6,620 bases of DNA. Source: Actinomycetes bacterium (GTDB lineage Bacteria > Actinomycetota > Acidimicrobiia > Acidimicrobiales > Palsa-688). The stretch is from NCBI GenBank assembly GCA_021808425.1, contig JAKBBS010000182.1, positions 1 to 6,620 of the forward strand. The letters run 5' to 3'. A program made the position numbers and the translations under genes. This document shows, piece after piece, positions 1 to 5,577 of the stretch (position 1 is its first letter; every line of letters begins with the position of its first letter). The notes under the pieces are model-generated. The model saw nothing but the letters and a program-made list of their open reading frames with translations. It searched no databases and was not told the DNA's origin.

Positions 1-62
1 CGCAGTCATGGCGAAAATCTGCTTGAGGTGCAGCGCGAAGAAGTCACATACAAGCGTGAGAG

Positions 63-1586
63 GTGGTGGAGACGATCGGTACGTACGGCCGGGCGACGCG
101 GCTTGTAGTTGCGTTGATGAGCCTCGCGTTGGTTTTTGGGCAGGCGTTTCCGTCGTCTGCCCAGGCAGCCGCGGCCTCTAGCGCAACAGGATCGACGGCT
201 TCTGGCCTAAGCACCCGGGCTACACCGGGCGCACCCGGAGCGGGCTACTGGCTGATGGCCGACGACGGCGGGGTGTTCTCCTACGGTGACGCAGCCTTCC
301 TCGGCTCTATGGGCGGCCAGGCCCTCAACAAGCCGATGGTGTGCATGGCCTCGACGACCGACGGGCACGGCTACTGGCTGCTTGCCTCTGACGGCGGCAT
401 CTTCACCTTCGGCGACGCAGCCTTCTACGGCTCCACCGGCGCAATGACCCTCAACCAACCAATCGTCGGCATGGCCTCCACCCCAGACGGCAAAGGCTAC
501 TGGCTAGTCGCATCCGACGGCGGCATCTTCACCTTCGGCGACGCGCCGTTCCTCGGTTCTGGTGGGGGCACGCCTTTGGCGAAGCCTGTAGTGGGGATGA
601 CCACCACCTCCACCGGGGGCGGCTACTGGCTGGGCACCCAGGACGGCAGCGTCCTCGCCTACGGTGATGCCACATTCCAGGGTTCGCTTGCCGGGTCCCC
701 GCAAACGGCGTCAGTGGCCGCGATCGCTGGGGTCGGACGACCCGGGGGATGCCAGGGAAGCGCAGTACCGAACGTCCTTCCCGTACCGGGGCCCGGAGGA
801 CCCCCCGGCGAGGGCCAGTGGGTGCCGGCTGCGCGGAACGTGGGTCCGACGCCCGCTGTGTACACCACCACCCTGCGGCCATTCCCCGGTGGGGCGCCCG
901 CGGGAATCGCCTGGATGGACATGAGCCGAACCAGCCTGAGGCTTTACGCCGGGCCGCCTTCGCAGCCCCCGGGGACCTACACCTACTCCGGCCAGGTGGC
1001 GCCGAGCGACAGGTCGCGACTGCTGGCCGCTTTCAACTCGGGCTTCATGATGTCAGACACCGTGGGGGGCTGGTATTCGCAGGGGCAGATGCCAAAAGCA
1101 CTCGTCAACGGGGTCGCCTCGCTGGTGATCTACGACAATGGCAAGGCGCGGATCGGCGCATGGGGCTCGGAGGTCGCGATGTCGCCGACGGTGTACTCCG
1201 TGCGCCAGAATTCGGCGATGCTCGTCGACGGCGGGAAGCCGGCGTCCGACCTGTCGGTTGGGGCTTGGGGCGGGGTCCTTTTCGGTATCGGTAACAACTG
1301 GCGTTCAGGGCTCGGCACCGACCGCTACGGTAACCTCATCTACGTGGGCGGACCGGACCTGCTGCCCGGCGACCTGGCCCATCTCCTAATAGCAGCCGGG
1401 GCGGTAGAAGCGATGGAGCTCGACATCAACCCGCAGTGGGTGACTTTCTCCTCCTACTTCACTGCCCCCGGACAGTCCAATCCAGCCGTGCTCGCCGGCG
1501 CGAACCTGATCGGCGGAATGTATTACGGGCCAGGTCGCTTCATCAGCTATTCGGAACGCGATTTCCTTGCGTTGGTGTCCGGGTGA
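63..1586 (+). CDS. Secreted repeat protein with C-terminal phosphodiester-glycosidase-like (NAGPA-type) domain
   Basis: Predicted 507-aa exported protein. Residues 1-35 form a signal peptide: R10 and R13, a hydrophobic core (VVALMSLALVF), then a likely cleavage site after SAQA-35. Residues 61-210 hold four 42-residue repeats of the form GYWL-x-DGG-x-F-x-(F/Y)GDA-x-F-x-GS. A Gly/Pro linker (about 225-250) leads to a C-terminal domain (about 255-505) resembling the phosphodiester glycosidase/NAGPA family: AAFNSGF at 322-328, LVNG at 347-350, LVDGG at 387-391, the 'GTDRYGNLIYVGG' strand at 418-430, and AMELDIN at 450-456. The usual LDGGGS motif near the end is replaced by LDINPQW. The family hydrolyses sugar phosphodiesters; action on cell-wall or exopolysaccharide glycans is my inference. 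GTG63 is chosen because TGA at 57-59 closes the frame and the signal peptide then fits; GTG66 is equally possible. No clear ribosome-binding site. Confidence 0.8.
   Translation: MVETIGTYGRATRLVVALMSLALVFGQAFPSSAQAAAASSATGSTASGLSTRATPGAPGAGYWLMADDGGVFSYGDAAFLGSMGGQALNKPMVCMASTTDGHGYWLLASDGGIFTFGDAAFYGSTGAMTLNQPIVGMASTPDGKGYWLVASDGGIFTFGDAPFLGSGGGTPLAKPVVGMTTTSTGGGYWLGTQDGSVLAYGDATFQGSLAGSPQTASVAAIAGVGRPGGCQGSAVPNVLPVPGPGGPPGEGQWVPAARNVGPTPAVYTTTLRPFPGGAPAGIAWMDMSRTSLRLYAGPPSQPPGTYTYSGQVAPSDRSRLLAAFNSGFMMSDTVGGWYSQGQMPKALVNGVASLVIYDNGKARIGAWGSEVAMSPTVYSVRQNSAMLVDGGKPASDLSVGAWGGVLFGIGNNWRSGLGTDRYGNLIYVGGPDLLPGDLAHLLIAAGAVEAMELDINPQWVTFSSYFTAPGQSNPAVLAGANLIGGMYYGPGRFISYSERDFLALVSG
243..746 (+). 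repeat. Four in-frame 126-bp tandem repeats (42 aa each)
   Basis: The GYW tripeptide recurs at residues 61, 103, 145 and 187, an exact 42-residue period. Units begin at 243, 369, 495 and 621. Units 2 and 3 are close to identical at DNA level across the DGGIFTFGDA segment (29 identical bases at 390-418 and 516-544). Unit 1 varies more, and unit 4 is the most diverged and loses its end (DGSVLAYGDATFQGS). The alternating aromatic/Gly/Asp pattern suggests a beta-propeller or beta-solenoid-like extracellular repeat; that fold is inference. Confidence 0.85.
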
Positions 1587-1607
1587 CAGAAGGTCGGCGC
1601 CTAAATG

Positions 1608-1636
1608 TTGATAGCAGGGCGGCGCAGTAGTAAAGT
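1608..1636 (+). promoter_or_regulatory. Candidate sigma70-type promoter of the AIM24 operon
   Basis: TTGATA (1608-1613, 5/6 to TTGACA) lies exactly 17 bases before TAAAGT (1631-1636, 4/6 to TATAAT). It sits in the 110-base gap after the secreted-protein gene and would start transcription near 1642-1644, about 55 bases before the GTG at 1697. The short AT-rich patch stands out from the GC-rich surroundings. No transcript evidence; motif match only. Confidence 0.4.
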
Positions 1637-1696
1637 ATTAGGGGAAAAAGAAGGCCGCTTTGGCGGCATAGGAATATCGGCACTGGGGGCATCGCT

Positions 1697-2482
1697 GTGA
1701 TCGCCAACAAGGTCATCGGAAACGCATTGCAGAGCGTCACCTGCCAGCTCGCTCCGGGCCAGACCGTCTACGCCGAGCCCGGGAAGTTCCTCTGGAAGAC
1801 CCAGAACGTATCCTTGGAAACCCGCCTCACCCAGCCTGCCGGCAACCAGGCGGGGGCGCCCCCGGCCAAAGTAGGGTTGCTGGCCAAGGCGATTGATGTG
1901 GGCAAGCGGGTGCTGGCCGGTGAGCACCTCGCCTTCGAGTACTTCACGCCGAGCGGAGGAAATGGGCTGGTCGGCTTCGCCGGTGCGGTGCCTGGCGAGT
2001 TGCGGGTGCTCGAGCTCGACGGGCGAGGCTATTTGACCGAGAAAGGCGCGTTCGTAGCGGCCGAGAGCTCAGTCAATTTCGACGTCGCTTTCACCGGGCT
2101 TATGGCCGGCGTCCGCGGCGGGGAAGGTTTCGTGCTCGAGCATTTCACCGGGACCGGGACTCTTATCATCGCTGCTGCGGGCAACTTCCTCGAGCTCAAC
2201 CCGGCCAGCTACGGCGGTACTGTACAAGTCCACACAGGCTGCATCGTTGCCTTCGAGGACACCCTCACTTATAACGTCGCCCGCGTCGGTGCGCTCGGGG
2301 CCGCCTCGATTATGAACTCGGCGTTAGGCGACGGGTCCATGGTCGCCACTATCTCGGGCGACGGAACCGTCCTGATCCAGTCGGTAACCCTGAATGCGTT
2401 GGCGGCCACACTCGAGCGCCACATGAGCCGAGGGCAGGGCCAAGAGTCCAAAGGCGCCGGGTCGCTGGGCAACATGTTTTAA
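1697..2482 (+). CDS. AIM24 family protein (TIGR00266-like)
   Basis: 261-aa protein recognised as AIM24 family. The N-terminal 'SVTCQLAPGQTVYAEPGKFL' segment (13-32) matches the family's Q/S-V-x-L-x-PGE-x-V-x-AE-x-G opening. The middle has the 'GLVGFAGAVPGELRVLEL' strand pair and 'GGEGFVLEHFTGTGTLIIAAAG', which matches the family's G-GEG-L-TGTG-V-S-G core. 'CIVAFEDTLTYNV' and 'ISGDGTVLIQSV' complete the C-terminal half. The fold is a beta-sandwich/jelly-roll known from the family; its yeast relative supports mitochondrial inner-membrane organisation, and the bacterial role is unknown. No signal peptide or membrane segment is visible, so it is probably cytoplasmic. GTG1697 is preceded by GGGGG (1685-1689) at a 7-base gap, and no other in-frame start exists back to the stop at 1631. 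It is probably co-transcribed with the small gene 27 bases downstream. The last 18 residues look disordered. Confidence 0.85.
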   Translation: MIANKVIGNALQSVTCQLAPGQTVYAEPGKFLWKTQNVSLETRLTQPAGNQAGAPPAKVGLLAKAIDVGKRVLAGEHLAFEYFTPSGGNGLVGFAGAVPGELRVLELDGRGYLTEKGAFVAAESSVNFDVAFTGLMAGVRGGEGFVLEHFTGTGTLIIAAAGNFLELNPASYGGTVQVHTGCIVAFEDTLTYNVARVGALGAASIMNSALGDGSMVATISGDGTVLIQSVTLNALAATLERHMSRGQGQESKGAGSLGNMF

Positions 2483-2509
2483 TCGAACATCACGGGAAAG
2501 GGACAAGTC

Positions 2510-2830
2510 ATGGGGTTTATGGACAAGGTCAAAACCCAGGCCGAGCAGGCGATCGTCAAGGCTCAAGCCGGGGTCGCGCAGACCCGCGCCAGAATCGACA
2601 CCACGCAAGCCGGGAACCAGCAATCCGACCTGCTCCGCGCGCTCGGCGCTGCGGTCTACGCGGAGCGACGCCAAGGCGGTGGAAGCGACGCCGTCGACGA
2701 AGCTCTCACTGAGCTCGACGACTACTGCGCCACGCAAGGTCCGATTAATCTGACTGCACCCCCGCCGCCCACCACTTCGATGCCGTCCGCCCCACAGCCT
2801 GGCACCCCGAGCGGCGACTTCACCCTCTGA
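2510..2830 (+). CDS. Small helical protein with Pro-rich tail, conserved-hypothetical type
   Basis: 106-aa protein without a function I can name. Residues 1-75 are predicted mostly helical: 'MDKVKTQAEQAIVKAQAGVAQ' is amphipathic and rich in Ala, Gln and Lys, followed by LLRALGAAVYAERR (about 42-55) and an acidic helix DAVDEALTELDDY. From about residue 78 the chain is Pro/Ser/Thr-rich (APPPPTTSMPSAPQPGTP) and likely disordered. The LLR-x-LGA-x-Y-x-ER pattern resembles short actinobacterial proteins annotated only as hypothetical; this is from memory. The start ATG2510 has a strong AAAGGGA site (2497-2503); ATG2519 is an alternative. It follows the AIM24 gene by 27 bases in the same direction, so an operon and a shared function are likely. 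Confidence 0.75.
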   Translation: MGFMDKVKTQAEQAIVKAQAGVAQTRARIDTTQAGNQQSDLLRALGAAVYAERRQGGGSDAVDEALTELDDYCATQGPINLTAPPPPTTSMPSAPQPGTPSGDFTL

Positions 2831-2910
2831 CCCACTCCGACCTGACCCTCCGGGTATGTTCGAGAGGTATACCGACCGGTGCTCCGCGAAGGCGAAGGTT
2901 AGGAGTCTGC

Positions 2911-2988
2911 GTGAGCGGCGGCGTTTCGGACATCAATTCGCCACGATCTGACGTTGCAACCACTCGCTCTCCCTTGGGCGAGAGGTGA
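2911..2988 (+). CDS. Possible 25-codon leader ORF coupled to the HicB-like gene
   Basis: GTG2911 opens a 25-codon frame (starting MSGGVSDINS, ending SPLGER) that stops at TGA 2986-2988. AGGAG at 2901-2905 lies 5 bases upstream of GTG2911 and is one of the better ribosome-binding sites in the window. The stop overlaps ATG2988 of the next gene as TGATG, the usual arrangement for translational coupling. It is too short to judge by composition and resembles no peptide I recognise. It may be a real leader or chance; the pairing of a good ribosome-binding site with the TGATG junction is what supports it. Confidence 0.35.
   Translation: MSGGVSDINSPRSDVATTRSPLGER
2963..2982 (+). promoter_or_regulatory. 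Hairpin next to the HicB-like gene's ribosome-binding site
   Basis: CTCGCTC (2963-2969) pairs with GGGCGAG (2976-2982), 7 bp including one G-U, around a 6-base loop. An alternative 5-bp stem, CTCTC (2967-2971) with GAGAG (2980-2984), would cover the GAGAGG sequence that could serve the downstream start. Ribosomes finishing the leader ORF would melt either form, so this could make translation of the HicB-like gene depend on the leader. Function is inference. Confidence 0.25.
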
Positions 2989-3387
2989 TGGAAGTGATGG
3001 CGAGTTATCGGGCGACAGTGACCCGTGACGGTCGGTTCTGGCTCGTTTGCGTCGATGGGGTGGGTTCGACCCAGGCGCGTCATTTGCGTGAGTTGGATGC
3101 TATGGCGAAGGATCTCATAGTCGTGATGACCGGGAACAACGAGGAGGATATCGTCAGTCGATTACGACTTCCGTCTACCCGACGATGTTGCCGAGCATCT
3201 CCGTCGTTCCGAGGAGCTACGGGCTGCCTCCGCTGAAGCGCAGGCGGCAGCGGCCGCCGAGATCCGCAGTGCCGCACGGCAGCTGCACGAACAGGGAGTG
3301 GCTCTGCGCGACATCGGCAAAGTCCTCGGCGTGTCGCACCAGCGAGCGCACCAACTCGTGAGCTCAGTAGTTGACACCCGAACGTAA
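2988..3387 (+). pseudogene. HicB-like antitoxin gene, frame-disrupted near 3156
   Basis: Two fragments in different frames make one recognisable protein. The first (from ATG2988, or ATG2997 giving MASYRATVTRDG) has the HicB-like partial RNase-H fold: 'YRATVTRDGRFWLVCV', 'STQARHLRELDAMAKDLIVVM'. It stays open to 3236, but only nonsense follows residue I-V at 3150-3155. The second resumes one base later at GTC3157: VDYDFRLPDDVAEHLRRSEE, then an Ala/Glu-rich helix and an HTH, LRDIGKVLGVSHQRAHQLV, ending at TAA3385. Removing one base in GTCAGTC (3153-3159) restores a continuous protein of about 129-132 aa, the usual length for HicB-type antitoxins with a C-terminal DNA-binding domain. The second fragment has no in-frame start before the HTH. 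The site is not a recognised slippery sequence, so mutation or a base-call error is likelier than programmed frameshifting. No HicA-like ORF is adjacent. Confidence 0.7.
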
Positions 3388-3398
3388 ATCGGTACTGT
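3371..3398 (+). promoter_or_regulatory. Candidate promoter of the abiE operon
   Basis: A perfect TTGACA (3371-3376) lies inside the last codons of the HicB-like reading frame. TACTGT (3393-3398) follows after 16 bases but is only 3/6 to TATAAT. Transcription would begin near 3405, after GTG3397, which argues against that codon as the abiEi start. Another possible -10 element, TATTTT (3435-3440), lies closer to GTG3451. Confidence 0.3.
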
Positions 3399-3421
3399 GG
3401 GTGTCGTGGGAAAGCCCTTTG

Positions 3422-3439
3422 TATCAAATACTGATATTT
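3422..3439. promoter_or_regulatory. Candidate AbiEi operator (AT-rich inverted repeat)
   Basis: Two overlapping perfect inverted repeats occur: TATCA-AATAC-TGATA (3422-3436) and AAATA-CTGA-TATTT (3426-3439). They lie 12-29 bases before GTG3451 in one of the few AT-rich stretches of the region. AbiEi antitoxins of known systems bind inverted repeats in their own promoter and repress the operon, so the position fits an autoregulatory operator. Binding here is inferred from position and symmetry only. Confidence 0.4.
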
Positions 3440-3450
3440 TTGGCGCTGCG

Positions 3451-4260
3451 GTGACACGCACTATCCCCCGTTCCCTGGGATCGATCCTGGGCGAACTGGA
3501 ACTCGACGCACCACAGGTCGTCACGCTCGCCGAACTCGCCGCCCTGCTCACCCGCACCAACGTCCGTACCGAGCCGCGGATCGTCGCCGACCGCTTGCGC
3601 AAGCTCGGCTGGCTGCTGCCCACCCAGACCGCAGGGGTCTGGGAGTTCGCCCCCGCTGCCCACGCCGGACCCATCGGCCACGGCGACCCGTACCTCGAGC
3701 TGCGGGCTGCCCTGGCGAACCGGCCATCGCTCGACGCCACGGTATGTCTGATGTCGGCTCTGTTCGCCCATGGCCTGACCGATCGGGCTCCGGACCGTCT
3801 CGAGGTGGCGGTGAAGACTCGGGCCTCGATCTCCGAAGGCCTGCGCCGCGCCACTCGGGTCGTCGTCTTCGACTCCAACCTCGCTCCTGAGCGAAGCCGT
3901 GGTGTCCCGGTGCAACGGCCCGGCACTGTCCTCGTGCACGTGGCTGCTCGACCGTCCGACGTTGGGGGGTGGAGGGCGGTCGCCGATGCCTTGCCCGAGC
4001 TTGTGGAGATGGCTGCCCCAGGCGACGTCGATGCCGAGCTGGCGGGGCGGCCTCGGTCGGTGCGTGTCCGACTCGCCTATCTCGCCCAAGGGGTCGCCCC
4101 GCACCTCGCCGATCGACTGGTCCCCCCCAGCGAGAGAGGGCGGTCGGCACCGAAAATCTGGTTCGGCCCCCGGGGCACTCTCAAACGCCACGACGCTCGA
4201 TTCTCGGTTGCCGACACTGTCTTGCCGTTCGATCCAGCCAACCTTGGTTCCGCGTCGTGA
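3451..4260 (+). CDS. abiEi: Type IV toxin-antitoxin AbiEi family antitoxin / transcriptional repressor
   Basis: 269-aa protein of the AbiEi family, the antitoxin of type IV systems: it counteracts the toxin's effect without needing stable binding to it and represses its own promoter. Residues about 8-66 form a winged helix: 'LGSILGELELDAPQVVTLAE', then NVRTEPRIVADRLRKLGWL (37-55), and the wing TAGVWEFAP. The effector part has GHGDPYLELRAAL (76-88), the LMSALFAHGL segment (100-109), DRLEVAV (115-121), a central VPVQRPGTVLVHVAA stretch, and the C-terminal 'WFGPRGTLKRHDARFSVADT', which resembles actinobacterial members. GTG3451 is chosen over GTG3397 or GTG3406 because the extra codons (GTA TCA AAT ACT GAT ATT TTT) are unlike the GC-ending codons elsewhere and cover the inverted repeat. 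No ribosome-binding site precedes it, so a leaderless transcript is possible. Its stop overlaps the toxin start by 4 bases. Confidence 0.85.
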   Translation: MTRTIPRSLGSILGELELDAPQVVTLAELAALLTRTNVRTEPRIVADRLRKLGWLLPTQTAGVWEFAPAAHAGPIGHGDPYLELRAALANRPSLDATVCLMSALFAHGLTDRAPDRLEVAVKTRASISEGLRRATRVVVFDSNLAPERSRGVPVQRPGTVLVHVAARPSDVGGWRAVADALPELVEMAAPGDVDAELAGRPRSVRVRLAYLAQGVAPHLADRLVPPSERGRSAPKIWFGPRGTLKRHDARFSVADTVLPFDPANLGSAS

Positions 4261-5228
4261 GAGATCCCTACGAGGTCAGGCTGACCCAGGGCCACATCCT
4301 ACGCCACGCGCCAGCCCAGTCTCCGCAGGGCCGCGACTCTGCGGTCATCGACATCGCCCAGGATCTGCTGATGCGTCACCTGTTCGAAAGTGGAGTCCTC
4401 AGCCTGGTGGCCTTCAAGGGCGGCACAGCACTTCGCAAGGTCTATGCCGGCACCGCCGGGCGTTTCTCGACAGACCTCGACTTCTCCGTCGCATCCCTCG
4501 ACGACGACCCGGCCACGGTCATCAACCTGCTCGTCAATGAGATCGACGGCACCAGACTCGGTCCGTTCACCTACAGCATCGACGACCGGCGCGGCCGCTA
4601 CGTGATCGTCTACCAAAGCGACCTCGGACCCGATCCGGCGGGTGTGCTTCAGTCGAAGATCGACGTTGGACCGACCCCCTGGCTGACCCCAACTGAGCGG
4701 CCGTTCGTCAAGGTGCCGATCCACGACCGTTACGGCGGCCCGCTACCCATGCTGCCCGTCGTCGAGCTCGCTGAGAACGTGGCCGAGAAGATCGCCCGCC
4801 TCAATCGGCGTAGCCCAGCCCGCGATGCCTACGACTTGGTGTGGGTGGCCCGCACCCCAGGTCTCGAGCTGGACCGATCCCTCATACGCCGCCTCGCCGT
4901 CCTCAAATCATGGGTTGACCTCCACGGCCTCCACACCGAGCGTGCTGCCTGGCCGGCACCGCTACCGGACGCCCGTCCCTTCGACGTTGACCGGTGGCTC
5001 ACGGCACGAGGTCCCGGCGACTTCGACGAGGAGGCAATCGGTCTGTTAAGCATTCCTCCCCCCGACCTCGGCGACCTCGGACGAGACCTGTCCCACTTGT
5101 ACGCGTGGCTCAGAGATCTCGATGACGGCGAGCGATCCGTGGCCCTGGGACGGCCGCAAGACCGCCATACAGTGTTGCGGCTCCTAGGAGAGCTACCGGG
5201 TGGGCGCATGTCCGGGGTCGCCCGATGA
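4257..5228 (+). CDS. abiEii: Nucleotidyltransferase toxin of the AbiEii/AbiGii family
   Basis: 323-aa toxin partner of AbiEi. Family motifs are present in order: motif I, FKGGTALRKVY then RFSTDLDF, with G55-G56-T57 and the metal-binding pair D73/D75 (53-76); motif III, KID at 134-136; motif IV, 'ELAENVAEKIARLNRRSPAR' from 170 with RDAYDL at 189-194. All key positions look intact, so it should be active. AbiEii proteins are GTP-binding nucleotidyltransferases that halt growth, first found as phage abortive infection; mycobacterial MenT relatives modify tRNA 3' ends. The target of this protein is unknown. The C-terminal part (about 200-323) is helical and less conserved. The frame stays open far upstream (to 3969), but that part lies out of frame within abiEi; GTG4257 overlaps the antitoxin stop as GTGA, so translation is probably coupled and the pair forms one operon. 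Confidence 0.88.
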   Translation: MRDPYEVRLTQGHILRHAPAQSPQGRDSAVIDIAQDLLMRHLFESGVLSLVAFKGGTALRKVYAGTAGRFSTDLDFSVASLDDDPATVINLLVNEIDGTRLGPFTYSIDDRRGRYVIVYQSDLGPDPAGVLQSKIDVGPTPWLTPTERPFVKVPIHDRYGGPLPMLPVVELAENVAEKIARLNRRSPARDAYDLVWVARTPGLELDRSLIRRLAVLKSWVDLHGLHTERAAWPAPLPDARPFDVDRWLTARGPGDFDEEAIGLLSIPPPDLGDLGRDLSHLYAWLRDLDDGERSVALGRPQDRHTVLRLLGELPGGRMSGVAR

Positions 5229-5325
5229 CCGTCAACGGAGTCAGATGTTGAGCTGATTCACCGCCTACCGCTTACGACAACGACAACCGCAGTAGTCAAA
5301 CACTCAAACATAGATGCCCGGCGAG

Positions 5326-5577
5326 CTACTGGCGTCGCTTGACCAGCCGGGAGGGATCCTCCCGATTAGCCGCAACCCGGTCGGCGAGAGCAGGCGTCAT
5401 TAGCCGTGCCTCGAGTTCGGTGATGACGACGGCTGGACGCAGCAGGATCGAACCGTCGGCGTCGACGGTAGCGAGGTAGCGGGAGTGATGGCCGAGCTTG
5501 CCGAGCGATATCCGACGGCGACTGTCTACTTCCACCAGGGCGCCGAGGCTTGAGTCAGACAAAGGCATGGATACCAT
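5326..5577 (-). CDS. AbrB-like antitoxin-type protein, without partner
   Basis: 83-aa protein on the minus strand. Residues 11-50 match the swapped-hairpin AbrB/MazE/SpoVT pattern: LVEVDSRRRISLGKLG (14-29), YLATVDADGSILLRPAVVI (34-52), followed by a short acidic/basic tail (TELEARLMTPALADRVAANR) typical of antitoxins, where the C-terminus wraps the toxin. Such proteins bind palindromic DNA and usually repress their own operon. ATG at 5577-5575 is taken as start; ATG at 5568-5566 (M4) is equally possible, and neither has a clear ribosome-binding site. It converges with abiEii, and the 97 bases between them hold no gene. No toxin ORF lies downstream on its strand, so it is an orphan antitoxin, a plain regulator, or a remnant. 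A PIN- or MazF-type partner is absent from the window. Confidence 0.65.
   Translation of the reverse strand: MVSMPLSDSSLGALVEVDSRRRISLGKLGHHSRYLATVDADGSILLRPAVVITELEARLMTPALADRVAANREDPSRLVKRRQ

Noticed and set aside
1..108. Open frame from base 1 to TAG106, possibly the end of an upstream gene
   Set aside because: Only 35 codons with Arg/Trp-rich, unrecognisable sequence. It overlaps the signal-peptide region of the secreted protein, and other frames are open there too.
1654..1667. GCCGC-TTTG-GCGGC hairpin, possible terminator
   Set aside because: No T-run follows on the plus strand. The T-rich stretch lies on the minus strand side, where no gene would need it. A 5-bp stem is common in GC-rich DNA.
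2845..2855. ACCC-TCC-GGGT stem as a terminator after the small helical protein gene
   Set aside because: Only 4 bp with a 3-base loop and no T-run.
2866..2873. GGTATACC 8-bp palindrome and TATACC as a promoter -10
   Set aside because: No -35 at usable spacing (CTGACC is 20 bases away) and an 8-bp palindrome alone is weak evidence.
3156..3159. Programmed +1 frameshifting in the HicB-like gene
   Set aside because: GTC-A has no slippery character: shifting tRNA-Val to TCA would break pairing. No stop or rare codon sits at the site.
3162..3926. 254-codon minus-strand ORF, and similar long minus-strand frames at 3424-4191 and 5848-6516
   Set aside because: They are antisense to well-supported genes, have Arg/Ser/Thr-rich composition expected of GC-rich shadow frames, and carry no recognisable motifs.
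3969..4256. Upstream extension of the AbiEii frame to GTG3969 (419 aa)
   Set aside because: This part lies out of frame within abiEi, encodes Arg/Pro/Gly-rich sequence typical of a shadow frame, and AbiEii homology begins after 4257.
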